From Ignavibacteriales bacterium (GTDB taxonomy: Bacteria; Bacteroidota; Ignavibacteria; Ignavibacteriales; Melioribacteraceae): 64,000 nt of DNA. The position numbers were made by a program, and so were the translations under genes. The DNA is taken from positions 62,001 through 126,000 of the forward strand of contig JAIOYW010000005.1 in NCBI GenBank assembly GCA_021740915.1, given 5' to 3'. Shown piece after piece: positions 18,635 to 27,892 of this stretch (the stretch's first letter is position 1; the number at the start of each line of letters is the position of its first letter). The notes below the pieces were generated by a model. It worked only from the letters and a program-made list of their open reading frames with translations. It was not told the DNA's origin and made no database searches.

Positions 18635-19224
18635 TTTAACACTCCCTCAGATTTCATTTGTTCGAATAAAGAATTGAATGCTCTGGCTCTGTGACTTATG
18701 GAATTTTTCTGCTCAGCGCTCATTTCGGCAAGAGTTTTTTCATACCCGTCCGGAATAAATAACGGGTCATAACCGAATCCGTTTTTCCCTCTCTGCTCTA
18801 ATATCAACTCTCCTTTAAGTGTTCCTAAAGCTTGAATGATCTTAGCCCCATCAAAAAAAATCGCACAACATTTGAACTGCGATTTGTAAGGAATAGGAAA
18901 ATCACTTAATTCGCTTATTATTTTACGGTTATTATCATCGTATGAACAATTTTCGCCTGCATATCTCGCTGAGAAGACTCCCGGCGCTCCACTTAATGCC
19001 TCCACCTCCAGACCGCTGTCATCTGCTATTACTGGTAGTCCGGTGATGTTGTAAACCGTACTCGCTTTTATTGATGCATTCGCTTCAAGAGTATTCCCTG
19101 TTTCAGGAATCTCAAGTTCTCCGACAGCTTCTGAAAGTCCGATAACCTCACAGCCAAGTGGTTTCAGAATTTGAGTAACTTCTCTGAGTTTACCTTTATT
19201 ATTTGTTGCAAAGATCAGCTTCAT
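18631..19224 (-). CDS. rdgB: XTP/dITP diphosphatase (RdgB/HAM1)
   Basis: Hydrolyses non-canonical purine triphosphates (XTP, dITP, ITP) to monophosphates and keeps them out of DNA and RNA. The 197 residues show the nucleotide grip FATNNKGKLREV (5-16), catalytic-loop DDSGLEVEALSGAPGVFSAR with its acidic metal ligands, FGYDPLFIPDG and SHRARAF at the C-terminus. It sits in the uvrA-headed run 2 bp after the AhpD-like gene. The pairing with UvrA is a DNA-quality theme but may be chance. Confidence 0.96.
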   Translation of the reverse strand: MKLIFATNNKGKLREVTQILKPLGCEVIGLSEAVGELEIPETGNTLEANASIKASTVYNITGLPVIADDSGLEVEALSGAPGVFSARYAGENCSYDDNNRKIISELSDFPIPYKSQFKCCAIFFDGAKIIQALGTLKGELILEQRGKNGFGYDPLFIPDGYEKTLAEMSAEQKNSISHRARAFNSLFEQMKSEGVLK

Positions 19225-19226
19225 AA

Positions 19227-19589
19227 TTATAGCAGTTTAGTCTGCTGTTCAGGAAGGATTTCATCAAGTTTTTCCATCGCAAAACGGAGATGAGGAATGA
19301 CTATCGAACCTCCTACAATCAGAGCAATATTAAAAACTTCAAATAGCTCCTGTCTGGTTGCTCCTTCCTGAATCGATTTATCGATATGATATAAAATACA
19401 ATCATTGCAGCGGAGTACCATTGAAGAAGCAAGTCCCATCATTTCTTTATATTTTGCCGGCAGCGAGCCCTCTAAATAGGCTTTGTTATCGAGAGCAAAG
19501 AATTTCTTGAAATCGTTAAACCCCGAATTCAATATTTTATCATTCATTTCAAGTCTGTATGCCTTAAATTCATTTAATGATTTTGACAT
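19227..19589 (-). CDS. Carboxymuconolactone decarboxylase family / AhpD-like protein
   Basis: 120 residues from the ATG at 19589, which overlaps the uvrA stop in a TGATG arrangement. The core has the AhpD-like redox pair CNDC followed by YHIDKSI (C-x2-C-x3-H) and the helical EGATRQELFEVFNIAL segment. Members act as alkylhydroperoxidase partners or as gamma-carboxymuconolactone decarboxylases. The CxxC plus His favours a peroxidase-type thiol role. Its physiological partner is not apparent nearby. Confidence 0.88.
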   Translation of the reverse strand: MSKSLNEFKAYRLEMNDKILNSGFNDFKKFFALDNKAYLEGSLPAKYKEMMGLASSMVLRCNDCILYHIDKSIQEGATRQELFEVFNIALIVGGSIVIPHLRFAMEKLDEILPEQQTKLL

Positions 19590-22426
19590 CAATTTACTCC
19601 TGTAATCGTTAATTCTTTTTTAAGATATCTGCCGGTTAAACTTTGATGCGATTTTGCAACTTCTTCAGGTGTCCCGGTCGCAATTATTTCTCCGCCTCTT
19701 TCTCCGCCCTCAGGACCGAGATCGATAATATGATCGGCTACCTTAATAACATCAAGATTGTGCTCAACAATAACTACTGTGTTCCCTTTATCCACCAATT
19801 TTTCGAGTACTTTCAGAAGAATCCTTACGTCCTCAAAATGCAGTCCCGTTGTGGGTTCATCAAGTATATAAAGCGTTTTACCTGTTCCGATCTTGCTTAA
19901 TTCAGTTGCAAGTTTAACCCTTTGTGCTTCTCCGCCGGAAAGTGTAGTTGCCTGTTGTCCCAATTTAATATAACCAAGTCCGACATCATTTAAGGTTTTC
20001 AGTTTTCTTTTTATTCTGGGGTGATCTTCAAAAAATTGAAGTGCTTCCTCAATAGTCATATCCAGAACATCTGAGATACTCTTTCTGTTATATAAAATTT
20101 CAAGCGTTTCACGGTTGTATCTTTTGCCATTGCATGTTTCACAATGAACATAAACATCCGGTAAAAAATTCATCTCAATTTTTTTAAGTCCATCGCCCTC
20201 GCAATCCTCACATCTGCCGCCCTTAACATTAAAACTGAACCGCCCCGGAGCAAATCCCCTGATTTTTGATTCGGGTAATTGTGCGTAAAGATCTCTAATA
20301 AAAGTGAAAAGCCCTGTATAAGTTGCAGGATTCGATCTTGGTGTTCTTCCAATCGGTGACTGATCAATTTCAATTACTTTGTCAATATTTTCAAGGCCTT
20401 CAATACTCTCAAAAGGAAGTGGAGCAATTTTCGACTCATAGAAATGGCGCATTAGGTGGCTAACCAAAGTCTCATTAACTAGTGAGGATTTCCCGGAACC
20501 ACTAACCCCGGTAACAGCCGTGAGCGTTCCTAAAGGAATTTCAAAATTAACCTTCTTCAAATTATTTCCTGATGCACCGGAAATCCTTAAATGTTTTCCA
20601 TTTCCCAACCTGCGCTTTTCGGGAATTTCTATTAGTCTTTGGTTTTTCAAATATTTGATAGTAAGAGAATCATAAATTTGGTCTGATCCCACAATCTCTG
20701 CTGTGCTTTTTGCTATACACACTTTTCCGCCATGCTCTCCTGCAAGTGGTCCGAGATCAACAATAAAATCAGAGTTTTCAATGGTTTCCCGGTCATGCTC
20801 AACAACTAAAACAGTATTTCCAAGATCTCTCAGATTTCTAAGGGAGTTGATGAGCTTCAGGTTATCGTGCTGATGTAAGCCAATACTTGGTTCGTCGAGG
20901 ACATAAAGAACACCAGCAAGTTGCGAACCGATCTGAGTTGCTAATCTTATTCTCTGCGCTTCTCCGCCGGATAGGGTTCTTGCCGATCGGCTTAATGTAA
21001 GATAATCCAGCCCGACATTAAGCAAAAAATCGAGCCTCGAATTAATCTCCTTTAATATAGGCTGTGAAATGATTTCTGCTCTTTCTTTTAACTCTATTGT
21101 ATTAAAAAACTCTTTTGCTTTGGAAATCGAAAATGAGGCAACCTCACTGATATTTTTTTCTCCAAATTTTATTGCGAGTGATTCCTTCCTCAATCTTCCT
21201 CCGTTACATGTCGGGCAGGTCATCGTATTCATAAATGATTCTGCCCAGTCCCGAATTTTTGAACTCGAAGTCGTTTCAAAAAAATGCTTTACATATTCAA
21301 CAACACCATTGAATTTATGATTATAGGTAATATTTTTGCCGCCCCCGAAAGAATAAACAAAAGGCACCTTTTCCGCAGTACCATGCAGGATAATATTCAA
21401 CTGTTCTTCAGTTAATGTCGAAATTTTTTGATCGAAAGTAAAGCCGAATTTAAGGGCAACACCCTCAAGCTGCTGAAAAAACCACATACTTCTGGGCTTT
21501 CCAATAGCAGCAATACCACCCTCTTCAATAGAAAGATTACGATCAGGAATTAGTAAGTCGATATCAATAAGCTTCTTCTCTCCAAGTCCCTCACAATCAG
21601 AGCATGATCCGTATGGTGAATTGAACGAAAATGAATTGGGAGCCAGTTCCTGGTATCCGATACTACAATGTGTGCAACTTAGATTTCTGCTGTAGAAATG
21701 ATCATTTTCTCCATCATTGATTATCAGGTTTCCCCCACCATAGTTCAAAGCGACCTCCAAAGATTCGGTAATCCGGTGTCTTGAAGAATCGTTTACTGTG
21801 ATTTTGTCAACCAAAATCTCAATATTATGGATTTTGTATCTGTCAACTTTGAAGCCTTCCTCAAGTTCAATCAATTCCGAATCAACTCTTGCCCTAAGGA
21901 AGCCATCTTTTAATATTTCTTCAAATAATTCCCTGTAATGTCCTTTTCTACCACGAATGACGGGAGAAAGGATCATTATTTTAGTATTTTGAAAACTGGA
22001 GAATATATGCGTAAGAATTTGTTCTGAGGTTTGTTTCTCAACAGGGCGTCCGCAATTGTAGCAATAAGGAGTTCCAACTTTGGCATAAAGCAGGCGCATA
22101 TAATCATAAATTTCTGTTATTGTGCCAACGGTTGAACGAGGATTTCCGCCTGCTGTTTTCTGTTCAATTGAAATTGCCGGGCTGAGTCCTTCTATAAGAT
22201 CAACATCCGGTTTTTCCAGCATGTCCAAAAACTGTCTGGCGTATGCCGATAGAGATTCAATATATCTTCTCTGACCTTCGGCGTAAATAGTATCAAATGC
22301 AAGAGACGATTTTCCTGATCCTGAGAGACCGGTAATAACCACAAAAGCATCACGCGGCAAATCGAGGTCAATATTTTTCAGATTATGCTGTCTTGCACCT
22401 CTGATAATTATTTTATTTTCTGACAT
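19589..22426 (-). CDS. uvrA: UvrABC excinuclease subunit A
   Basis: Damage-recognition ATPase of nucleotide excision repair. The 945 residues match full-length UvrA. The N-terminal Walker A is GLSGSGKSS (about 34-42) and the second is GVSGSGKSS. Signatures are LSGGEAQRI and LSGGEAQRV, with Walker [13 protein letters not shown] and [12 protein letters not shown]. Zinc ligands appear as CTHC paired with CSDC, and as CEDC paired with CETC. The [20 protein letters not shown] block is characteristic. It heads a minus-strand run of six tightly spaced genes. The upstream 80 bp is shared with the divergent yigZ. Confidence 0.98.
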   Translation of the reverse strand: MSENKIIIRGARQHNLKNIDLDLPRDAFVVITGLSGSGKSSLAFDTIYAEGQRRYIESLSAYARQFLDMLEKPDVDLIEGLSPAISIEQKTAGGNPRSTVGTITEIYDYMRLLYAKVGTPYCYNCGRPVEKQTSEQILTHIFSSFQNTKIMILSPVIRGRKGHYRELFEEILKDGFLRARVDSELIELEEGFKVDRYKIHNIEILVDKITVNDSSRHRITESLEVALNYGGGNLIINDGENDHFYSRNLSCTHCSIGYQELAPNSFSFNSPYGSCSDCEGLGEKKLIDIDLLIPDRNLSIEEGGIAAIGKPRSMWFFQQLEGVALKFGFTFDQKISTLTEEQLNIILHGTAEKVPFVYSFGGGKNITYNHKFNGVVEYVKHFFETTSSSKIRDWAESFMNTMTCPTCNGGRLRKESLAIKFGEKNISEVASFSISKAKEFFNTIELKERAEIISQPILKEINSRLDFLLNVGLDYLTLSRSARTLSGGEAQRIRLATQIGSQLAGVLYVLDEPSIGLHQHDNLKLINSLRNLRDLGNTVLVVEHDRETIENSDFIVDLGPLAGEHGGKVCIAKSTAEIVGSDQIYDSLTIKYLKNQRLIEIPEKRRLGNGKHLRISGASGNNLKKVNFEIPLGTLTAVTGVSGSGKSSLVNETLVSHLMRHFYESKIAPLPFESIEGLENIDKVIEIDQSPIGRTPRSNPATYTGLFTFIRDLYAQLPESKIRGFAPGRFSFNVKGGRCEDCEGDGLKKIEMNFLPDVYVHCETCNGKRYNRETLEILYNRKSISDVLDMTIEEALQFFEDHPRIKRKLKTLNDVGLGYIKLGQQATTLSGGEAQRVKLATELSKIGTGKTLYILDEPTTGLHFEDVRILLKVLEKLVDKGNTVVIVEHNLDVIKVADHIIDLGPEGGERGGEIIATGTPEEVAKSHQSLTGRYLKKELTITGVN

Positions 22427-22506
22427 TCGGAATAAAGTTGACTAAAGTTTAAATTTAAATTTTAAATATACCTGCACAACAAAGTCAAATATTTATTTTA
22501 CTTTTT

Positions 22507-23130
22507 ATGAATAATGATATACTCTACCAAACAATAGAATCGGGAAAGGAATTCAAGTATAAGGAAAAAGGTTCATTATTTATTGCTCACGGACAAAAAA
22601 TATTGTCAAAAGAACATTTTGCAGAAATCCACTCACAAATTAAAAAGAAATATTATGATTCAACTCATGTCTGTTTTGCATTCCGTCTTTTTGACGAATT
22701 TCGTTATTCTGATGATGGAGAGCCGAACGGGACAGCCGGAATCAGGATTTTTAACACGATCAAGAGTTTCAGTCTTTTCTATTCAGCAATTTTTGTGATC
22801 CGTTATTTCGGAGGCACAAAACTTGGCGCCGGTCCACTTGCAAAAGCATACTCTTCAGCAGCCAACGGTTTTGTGAATGACTCGGACCTTCGTGAAATCC
22901 GCTTTTATGATAGATTGAGGATCCGCTATTCATTTGAGAACACTGGATTCCTTTGGCACCAGTTGGCAAATTTCAATGCCGAGATCATTGGAGAAGGTTT
23001 TACAGAATGTCCTTTTATAGATGTAAAAATTCTGAATCAGGATTCATTTAAGTTTGCAAATCTTATATCAGAAGTCAACAAGTCCGATTTTTTCATTGAT
23101 TTTATTGACTCAAACAGCCCAAATTTGTGA
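22507..23130 (+). CDS. yigZ: YigZ/IMPACT family protein
   Basis: 207 residues of the UPF0029/IMPACT family. The N-terminal domain has SDDGEPNGTAG (about 76-86) and VIRYFGGTKLGAGPLAKAYSS (two overlapping blocks, about 97-117), which define the family. A C-terminal DUF1949-like ferredoxin fold covers about 140-205. In other organisms the family is linked to translation or ribosome-associated control, but its biochemical activity in bacteria is unclear. It is divergent from uvrA and followed by an independently promoted Rrf2 gene. Confidence 0.92.
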   Translation: MNNDILYQTIESGKEFKYKEKGSLFIAHGQKILSKEHFAEIHSQIKKKYYDSTHVCFAFRLFDEFRYSDDGEPNGTAGIRIFNTIKSFSLFYSAIFVIRYFGGTKLGAGPLAKAYSSAANGFVNDSDLREIRFYDRLRIRYSFENTGFLWHQLANFNAEIIGEGFTECPFIDVKILNQDSFKFANLISEVNKSDFFIDFIDSNSPNL

Positions 23131-23167
23131 AAAAATAAGGAAATTTGGAGAAAATGTCCGATTATGA

Positions 23168-23196
23168 TTGACAAAAAGATTCATTTTACTTATTTT
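23168..23196 (+). promoter_or_regulatory. Sigma70-like promoter of the Rrf2 gene
   Basis: TTGACA at 23168-23173, a 17-nt spacer and TATTTT at 23191-23196 make a good -35 box and a moderate -10 box. The predicted start near 23203 leaves a 50-nt leader ending in GAGG before the ATG at 23255. Rrf2 genes are often autoregulated, so an operator could overlap this site. Confidence 0.55.
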
Positions 23197-23254
23197 GTAA
23201 AGGGGATAAATAACTCCATTAACAATAACATTTTCACCATTTTGAGGTAGCATA

Positions 23255-23692
23255 ATGATATACACCAAAACCGGAGAATATGCCATTCGGGCGATACTAT
23301 TTTTAGCAAGGCAGCCGAAGGAAGCCCTGATTATGTCATCAGAAATTGCTAAAAGTGAAGATATTCCGGCTCATTATCTTGCGAAAATCTTACAGAGAAT
23401 GGCAAAATACGGTTACGTCGATTCCTATAAGGGGAGAGGCGGGGGATTTAAAATTACGGAATTGGCTAAAAAAAGTTCGATTCTAGAAATTGTTGAAAGA
23501 GTCGAGGGACCGGTTATTAATCTTAAATGTGTCACCGGATTGAAAGAATGTTCAGATGAAACTCCTTGTCCTCTGCATGAAGAGTGGGCAGAACTCAGAG
23601 ACCGGATTTATAATCTGATCTCAAGTAAAACTGTGAACGAAGTTGCCATTAAATACTCTGAAACTCTTAAAAAGACAAAAAGAAGAAGATGA
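23255..23692 (+). CDS. Rrf2-family regulator with IscR-like Cys3His ligand set
   Basis: 145 residues. The winged helix (1-70) begins MIYTKTGEYAIRAI and has the Rrf2 recognition region IPAHYLAKILQRM with the GRGGGFKI wing. Cys92, Cys99 and Cys105 plus His108 lie in the same places as the 2Fe-2S ligands of E. coli IscR (Cys92, Cys98, Cys104, His107), with one extra residue between the first two. It is therefore likely an Fe-S-sensing regulator of cluster assembly, nitrosative stress or iron. No isc or suf genes are in the window. It has its own promoter and a strong terminator, so it is monocistronic. Confidence 0.93.
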   Translation: MIYTKTGEYAIRAILFLARQPKEALIMSSEIAKSEDIPAHYLAKILQRMAKYGYVDSYKGRGGGFKITELAKKSSILEIVERVEGPVINLKCVTGLKECSDETPCPLHEEWAELRDRIYNLISSKTVNEVAIKYSETLKKTKRRR

Positions 23693-23746
23693 TGAGTAGG
23701 CTATTAATAATTGCCTGAGGTTTTTCTAATGTTTTTATGTTCAAGT

Positions 23747-23777
23747 AAAGCTGTTTTCAAAAAAAAACAGCTTTTTT
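23747..23777 (+). terminator. Intrinsic terminator after the Rrf2 gene
   Basis: An 11-bp perfect stem (AAAGCTGTTTT at 23747-23757 with AAAACAGCTTT at 23764-23774) has a 6-nt loop and runs into six T (23772-23777). The stop of the convergent gene overlaps it at 23776, so it may also serve that side weakly. Confidence 0.85.
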
Positions 23778-24192
23778 ATTTTCTGCCAAATGTATTCAGT
23801 AATTCTTTAACCCGGGCAAGATCGGTACATAATGATGAAAGGTTTTGAAGTACATCAGGGCTAATCTCAAGGTATTTCTTTCTGAATATATTTTGTAAGA
23901 ATTCACTTTCATTTTCAATAAGCGATTTTATATTGTTTCTAACGCCTTCTAATTTACCCGTCAATTCTTTTTTAATTCGTTCAAAATAATCTTCGTCAAA
24001 ATCATTATCCCGATTCCTGATAATTCTTAATAATCCTTCAATATATTTGCCATCAAACGCTAATTGTTCGACTAATTCAGTTTTGTTGTGTTCAATAGAA
24101 ATAGAAAGGAATCTATAAATATCTTCAAGATTTTGAATTTTGGAATTTAACTCCTTCTCAACTTCTGCAATAAAATTATTATCAATCTTCAT
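23776..24192 (-). CDS. Uncharacterised helical protein
   Basis: 138 residues, almost wholly predicted alpha-helix with heptad-like runs (ELNSKIQNLEDIYRFL; RIKKELTGKLEGVRNNIKSL), so a coiled-coil bundle is likely. There is no signal peptide or membrane segment, and no family is recognised. Its start lies inside the end of the O-methyltransferase gene (11-bp overlap), which argues that it is real and co-translated with it. Confidence 0.62.
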   Translation of the reverse strand: MKIDNNFIAEVEKELNSKIQNLEDIYRFLSISIEHNKTELVEQLAFDGKYIEGLLRIIRNRDNDFDEDYFERIKKELTGKLEGVRNNIKSLIENESEFLQNIFRKKYLEISPDVLQNLSSLCTDLARVKELLNTFGRK

Positions 24193-24853
24193 TTTTACTC
24201 TCTTTCTTCAATGCGAGTCCGAGTCCATCACCCACCGGCAGTATTAGTGATTGAACCTCCCGATCTTTGATGAAATCTTCATTAAACTGTTTTAAAATGG
24301 CTATGCTTTTTTCTTTTTCAACATCTTGCGAATCGCGGGTTACTCTCCCCTTCCATAGCAAATTATCAATTAAAATTATCCCGCCAGGATTCAGTATTTT
24401 TTTTGCGTTGTGATAATGTAAAGGATAATCTCTTTTATCTGCATCAATAAATATAAGATTATAAGTATTTTTCCAGGTGGTGAGGAGTTCGAGCGCATTT
24501 CCCAAAACAATGTTGATCTTATCCTGCAATCCCGCCCTTTTTACGAAATCTGATGCCAGAGAATAATTATTTTTAGAGATCTCTATTGTGTCCAATTTCG
24601 AATCTTCAGGCAATGTTCTTGCAATCCTTATTGCTGAATATGCGATGGCAGTCCCTATTTCCAAAACTCTGTCTGGTGATTGTACAGATACCAAAAACTC
24701 TAATAGTTTTGCAGATTGCCGACTCAGAATCGGTATCCTATTTTGTAATGCGAAAGATTCAATCGCCAGCAATAAATCATCAGTTGGCGTATCGAATTTA
24801 TCCAGGTAATTAAATATATCTTCACTCAGAAAACCAGGTGTTTTGTTAATCAT
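24182..24853 (-). CDS. SAM-dependent O-methyltransferase (YrrM/TrmR/COMT-like)
   Basis: 223 residues of the class I methyltransferase group that includes caffeoyl-CoA O-methyltransferase and tRNA methyltransferase TrmR. The SAM loop is VLEIGTAIAYSAI (about 73-85), an acidic DTIEIS follows strand 2, and the metal-binding IDADKRDY plus LIDNLLWKGRV are typical. A metal-dependent hydroxyl methylation of a small molecule or of a tRNA hydroxyuridine is likely; the sequence alone does not decide. It is upstream of and overlaps the small helical protein. Confidence 0.87.
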   Translation of the reverse strand: MINKTPGFLSEDIFNYLDKFDTPTDDLLLAIESFALQNRIPILSRQSAKLLEFLVSVQSPDRVLEIGTAIAYSAIRIARTLPEDSKLDTIEISKNNYSLASDFVKRAGLQDKINIVLGNALELLTTWKNTYNLIFIDADKRDYPLHYHNAKKILNPGGIILIDNLLWKGRVTRDSQDVEKEKSIAILKQFNEDFIKDREVQSLILPVGDGLGLALKKESKNED

Positions 24854-24904
24854 CGAGTTTCTTTTGACTACAGCCCATTCGTAAAAAAATTATCAAACGA
24901 CCTG

Positions 24905-26878
24905 TCAATGTAGCAGGATCATTTTTCGTGTCTGAACAAAATCATCTGTCGAGAGCATATAAAAATAAATTCCTGAAACTACACTTTGACCCGATTGCTT
25001 TTTCCCATCCCAGTAGAAATGATTATATCCTGATTTACTTATCCCATCAAATAGAGTGACAATTCTTTCACCAATAGAATTAAAAATTTCCAACTGAACT
25101 GATTTTGAAACCGGTGTATAGAATCTTATCAGCGTCCCCGGATTAAAAGGGTTGGGATAATTCTGATCGAGTGTGATTTCAATAGGAATTAGTTTTTCTT
25201 TTTCGAAACTTGTTAAAAGGCTTATGTTTAAATTTCCATAAAGGAGTTTGTAAGTATTCGTTCCCGGTTCTATAAAATTTCCAGTGTTACTTGATATTTC
25301 AAAATAAAATTCCAATGTATCAGAACTCGAAAATCCGGAAAAATCGTAAAAAAATCTGATTGAATCTTTTTGTATCATTGTGTATGGCATAAAACTGCTT
25401 CCATTCCTGCTTAGGTGGATTGTCACGCCATTTATCTGCTGAGCTGAATCAGGAAAGAAAATCTTATTCAGCCTGTAATCAGAGGCTATTCGTTGAATAT
25501 TAGGAAATGAAAGCGCCTTTTTTGCTGAAAGAAGTCCGTAACCTCTCTCATTATCAGGAACTGCCGAATTATCACAAGATTCATGAAAAATTTTTCTGAC
25601 CTGATAATTACTGAGATGTGGGTATTCAGATAATAATAATCCTGCAATACCGGCAGCAATAGGTGTTGCAGCCGAAGTGCCGGATTGGAAGGTATAAATT
25701 CCTGCTCCGGTTGATGCTCCAAAAACGGATACTCCAAGAACGGAGACATCTGGTTTAATTCTTCCGTCATAACTGGGCCCATGTCCGCTGAATGATGCGC
25801 GTGTCCCAAGAGCAGATAATGCTCCGACCCCAATAGTATTAAATCCATCAGATGGAGCTGAGAGATAATACCAGGCAGAATTCCCTTCATTACCTGCCGC
25901 AGAGAATGTAACAACTCCCCTCTGAAATGCAAGTTCAGCAGCCTGTGTAACAATTGTCGTCTCTCCATCCATATCGGCATAAATATATGAACCCTGACCT
26001 GCGTCAAATTCGGTATATCCTAAGGAAGATGATGTAATATCAACTCCCTGAGCTTCCATCCATTCGAGTGCCGCAGCATAATTATCTTCCTCGATATGTT
26101 TTTCCGAGCGAATATCTTCGGTTTTTGCAAGAATAAAAGCCGCATCATAAGCCGGACCGATCAAATTACCCGGGTCATAGCCCCCCAAAATAGAAAAACA
26201 ATAAGTGCCATGATTATGCTGTCCGGGTGTATCATTTGCCTCATCCCTTGTGATTCCGTCATTAAATACAAAATCATATTCATTGATAACGTTTCTTGTA
26301 TTTAATGAAATATGATTCTGCCAGTCAAATCCGGTATCAAGAACACCAATTATAACATCCGTCCCTTTGATACCTGCCTGATGAACTCTTGGAATTTCTG
26401 ACAAAACAGCCTGATCGAGTGAATAACCATAATCTGAGGCAAATACTAATTTGGATAATGGTAAGGACGCAGCATTAATTGGGGCAGACCGATCAATAAA
26501 TTGCCTTATTTTTTTAATTTTTTTAACATAATCCAGTTTTTTGAGCATGCTAATTTCATTCTCGGACAAAAAAGCCGATACTCCATTGAACCATTTGAGT
26601 ACACGAAGAATTTTTATCCCATTATTTTCGATATCCCTGATATAAGCATCGTAAACAGGGAAATCTTCCCATCTTATCATATCCTCACCCATCGATTTTA
26701 TTCGCCGGGCTATTGCTCTGTCATTCAGTTTCAGTGTACTGTTCAGAAAATTTTTATCCATTTGCTTAAGATTAAAATTCTCATAAATTCCTTTATCTTT
26801 AAATATGATAAGGTACTTTTGTTCTTTTGCAAATGCAATTGAAGCAAAGACAAATATGGCAATGAGTAATTTTTTCAT
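24905..26878 (-). CDS. Secreted subtilisin-family (S8) serine protease with T9SS sorting domain
   Basis: From the ATG at 26878 it has 657 residues (an upstream GTG adds three). The signal peptide ends near AFA (17), followed by an N-terminal propeptide-like domain (about 20-130). The catalytic triad is Asp181 (VLDTGFD), His223 (HNHGT) and Ser402 (SGTSAATP), with the oxyanion Asn330 in SAAGN. The C-terminal domain (about 575-657) begins YPNPFNPGT and is a textbook type A T9SS sorting signal (SIGERIVTLFDG, SGIYFY). It should be exported by T9SS, with the tail removed by a PorU-type sortase. It probably degrades extracellular protein. Confidence 0.93.
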   Translation of the reverse strand: MKKLLIAIFVFASIAFAKEQKYLIIFKDKGIYENFNLKQMDKNFLNSTLKLNDRAIARRIKSMGEDMIRWEDFPVYDAYIRDIENNGIKILRVLKWFNGVSAFLSENEISMLKKLDYVKKIKKIRQFIDRSAPINAASLPLSKLVFASDYGYSLDQAVLSEIPRVHQAGIKGTDVIIGVLDTGFDWQNHISLNTRNVINEYDFVFNDGITRDEANDTPGQHNHGTYCFSILGGYDPGNLIGPAYDAAFILAKTEDIRSEKHIEEDNYAAALEWMEAQGVDITSSSLGYTEFDAGQGSYIYADMDGETTIVTQAAELAFQRGVVTFSAAGNEGNSAWYYLSAPSDGFNTIGVGALSALGTRASFSGHGPSYDGRIKPDVSVLGVSVFGASTGAGIYTFQSGTSAATPIAAGIAGLLLSEYPHLSNYQVRKIFHESCDNSAVPDNERGYGLLSAKKALSFPNIQRIASDYRLNKIFFPDSAQQINGVTIHLSRNGSSFMPYTMIQKDSIRFFYDFSGFSSSDTLEFYFEISSNTGNFIEPGTNTYKLLYGNLNISLLTSFEKEKLIPIEITLDQNYPNPFNPGTLIRFYTPVSKSVQLEIFNSIGERIVTLFDGISKSGYNHFYWDGKKQSGQSVVSGIYFYMLSTDDFVQTRKMILLH

Positions 26879-26939
26879 GTATTCCACATTCTTTTATTCT
26901 TCAAAATAACTGATTTGACAACACTGGAAAATACCAAAA

Positions 26940-27857
26940 TCAATCTACAAGTTTTGCGATTCGGTCAAGACGAACTGAACTCAGCAATTTAATCGGATTA
27001 AAGAACGAAATTGATGGGTCCCATGACCAATAAATCATTAATGCTTTGCCCATAATATTTCTTCGCGGAACAAAACCCCAGTAACGTGAATCGGCACTCT
27101 CATCTCGGTTGTCTCCCATCATAAAATAGTAATCATCCTGGATAACATAATCATCTGTCACTTTGCCGTCAATTAGTATTTTATTTCCGGAAACACTGAC
27201 AACACTGCGCTCAAATTCCCTGTTTATCAATGTTCTATAGATTTCAATGTTGGATCTTGTCAGACGGATCGTATCACCTTTCGAAGGTATTAGAAGAGGT
27301 CCGTAATTATCTGGATTCCACCCGCTGTTTTTGGGAAAAATGTATGGTTCAGGAATTCCCGCAGGAACTGTAATTCTGTTTCTGTACTGAATATGCTCCG
27401 GTTTGAAAACTTCATCTCCATTAATGAAGGCAACTTTGTCTGTGATATGCAGTGTATCTCCAGGGGTTCCAATACATCTTTTAACATAATTATTTACTAT
27501 TTCGGGAAGTAGTTCATCCCTGTCGCCAGGATATTCGAAAACGACGATATCACCTTTTTCAGGTTCGCGGAATGCCGGCAGTGAAAAATGAGGCAGCCTG
27601 ATATTTGTGAATGGAATCGTGCGGAATGAAGTCGAACCATAAATAAACATATTCACAAAAAGAAAATCGCCGACAAGAATTGTATTCTCCATAGATCCGG
27701 TCGGAACCCTGGAAGTTTCAATCAAGAAATTCTTTACTGAAAGCGCTATTATTAGAATAAAGATCAAACTTTTAGCTGATTTCCACGTCCGGTGAAAAAA
27801 GTCTTTCTGAATTTTGTTTTTATTCTGCTTACTGTTTTTTGAAGAAAAAGGGCTCAT
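26940..27857 (-). CDS. lepB: Signal peptidase I, second tandem copy
   Basis: Membrane-anchored Ser-Lys peptidase that removes signal peptides. The 305 residues have one N-terminal anchor (about 30-48), nucleophile Ser55 in VPTGSMENTI and general base Lys126 in YVKRCIGTPGD. Boxes D and E are GDNRDESADSRYWGFVP. It has the same length and register as the adjacent copy, so it arose by duplication. It is last of a lepA-lepB-lepB run with 35-bp gaps. Both copies look catalytically complete. Confidence 0.95.
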   Translation of the reverse strand: MSPFSSKNSKQNKNKIQKDFFHRTWKSAKSLIFILIIALSVKNFLIETSRVPTGSMENTILVGDFLFVNMFIYGSTSFRTIPFTNIRLPHFSLPAFREPEKGDIVVFEYPGDRDELLPEIVNNYVKRCIGTPGDTLHITDKVAFINGDEVFKPEHIQYRNRITVPAGIPEPYIFPKNSGWNPDNYGPLLIPSKGDTIRLTRSNIEIYRTLINREFERSVVSVSGNKILIDGKVTDDYVIQDDYYFMMGDNRDESADSRYWGFVPRRNIMGKALMIYWSWDPSISFFNPIKLLSSVRLDRIAKLVD

Positions 27858-27892
27858 GTATTTCCAGTTTCATTAAATTTTCAATAATTAAT

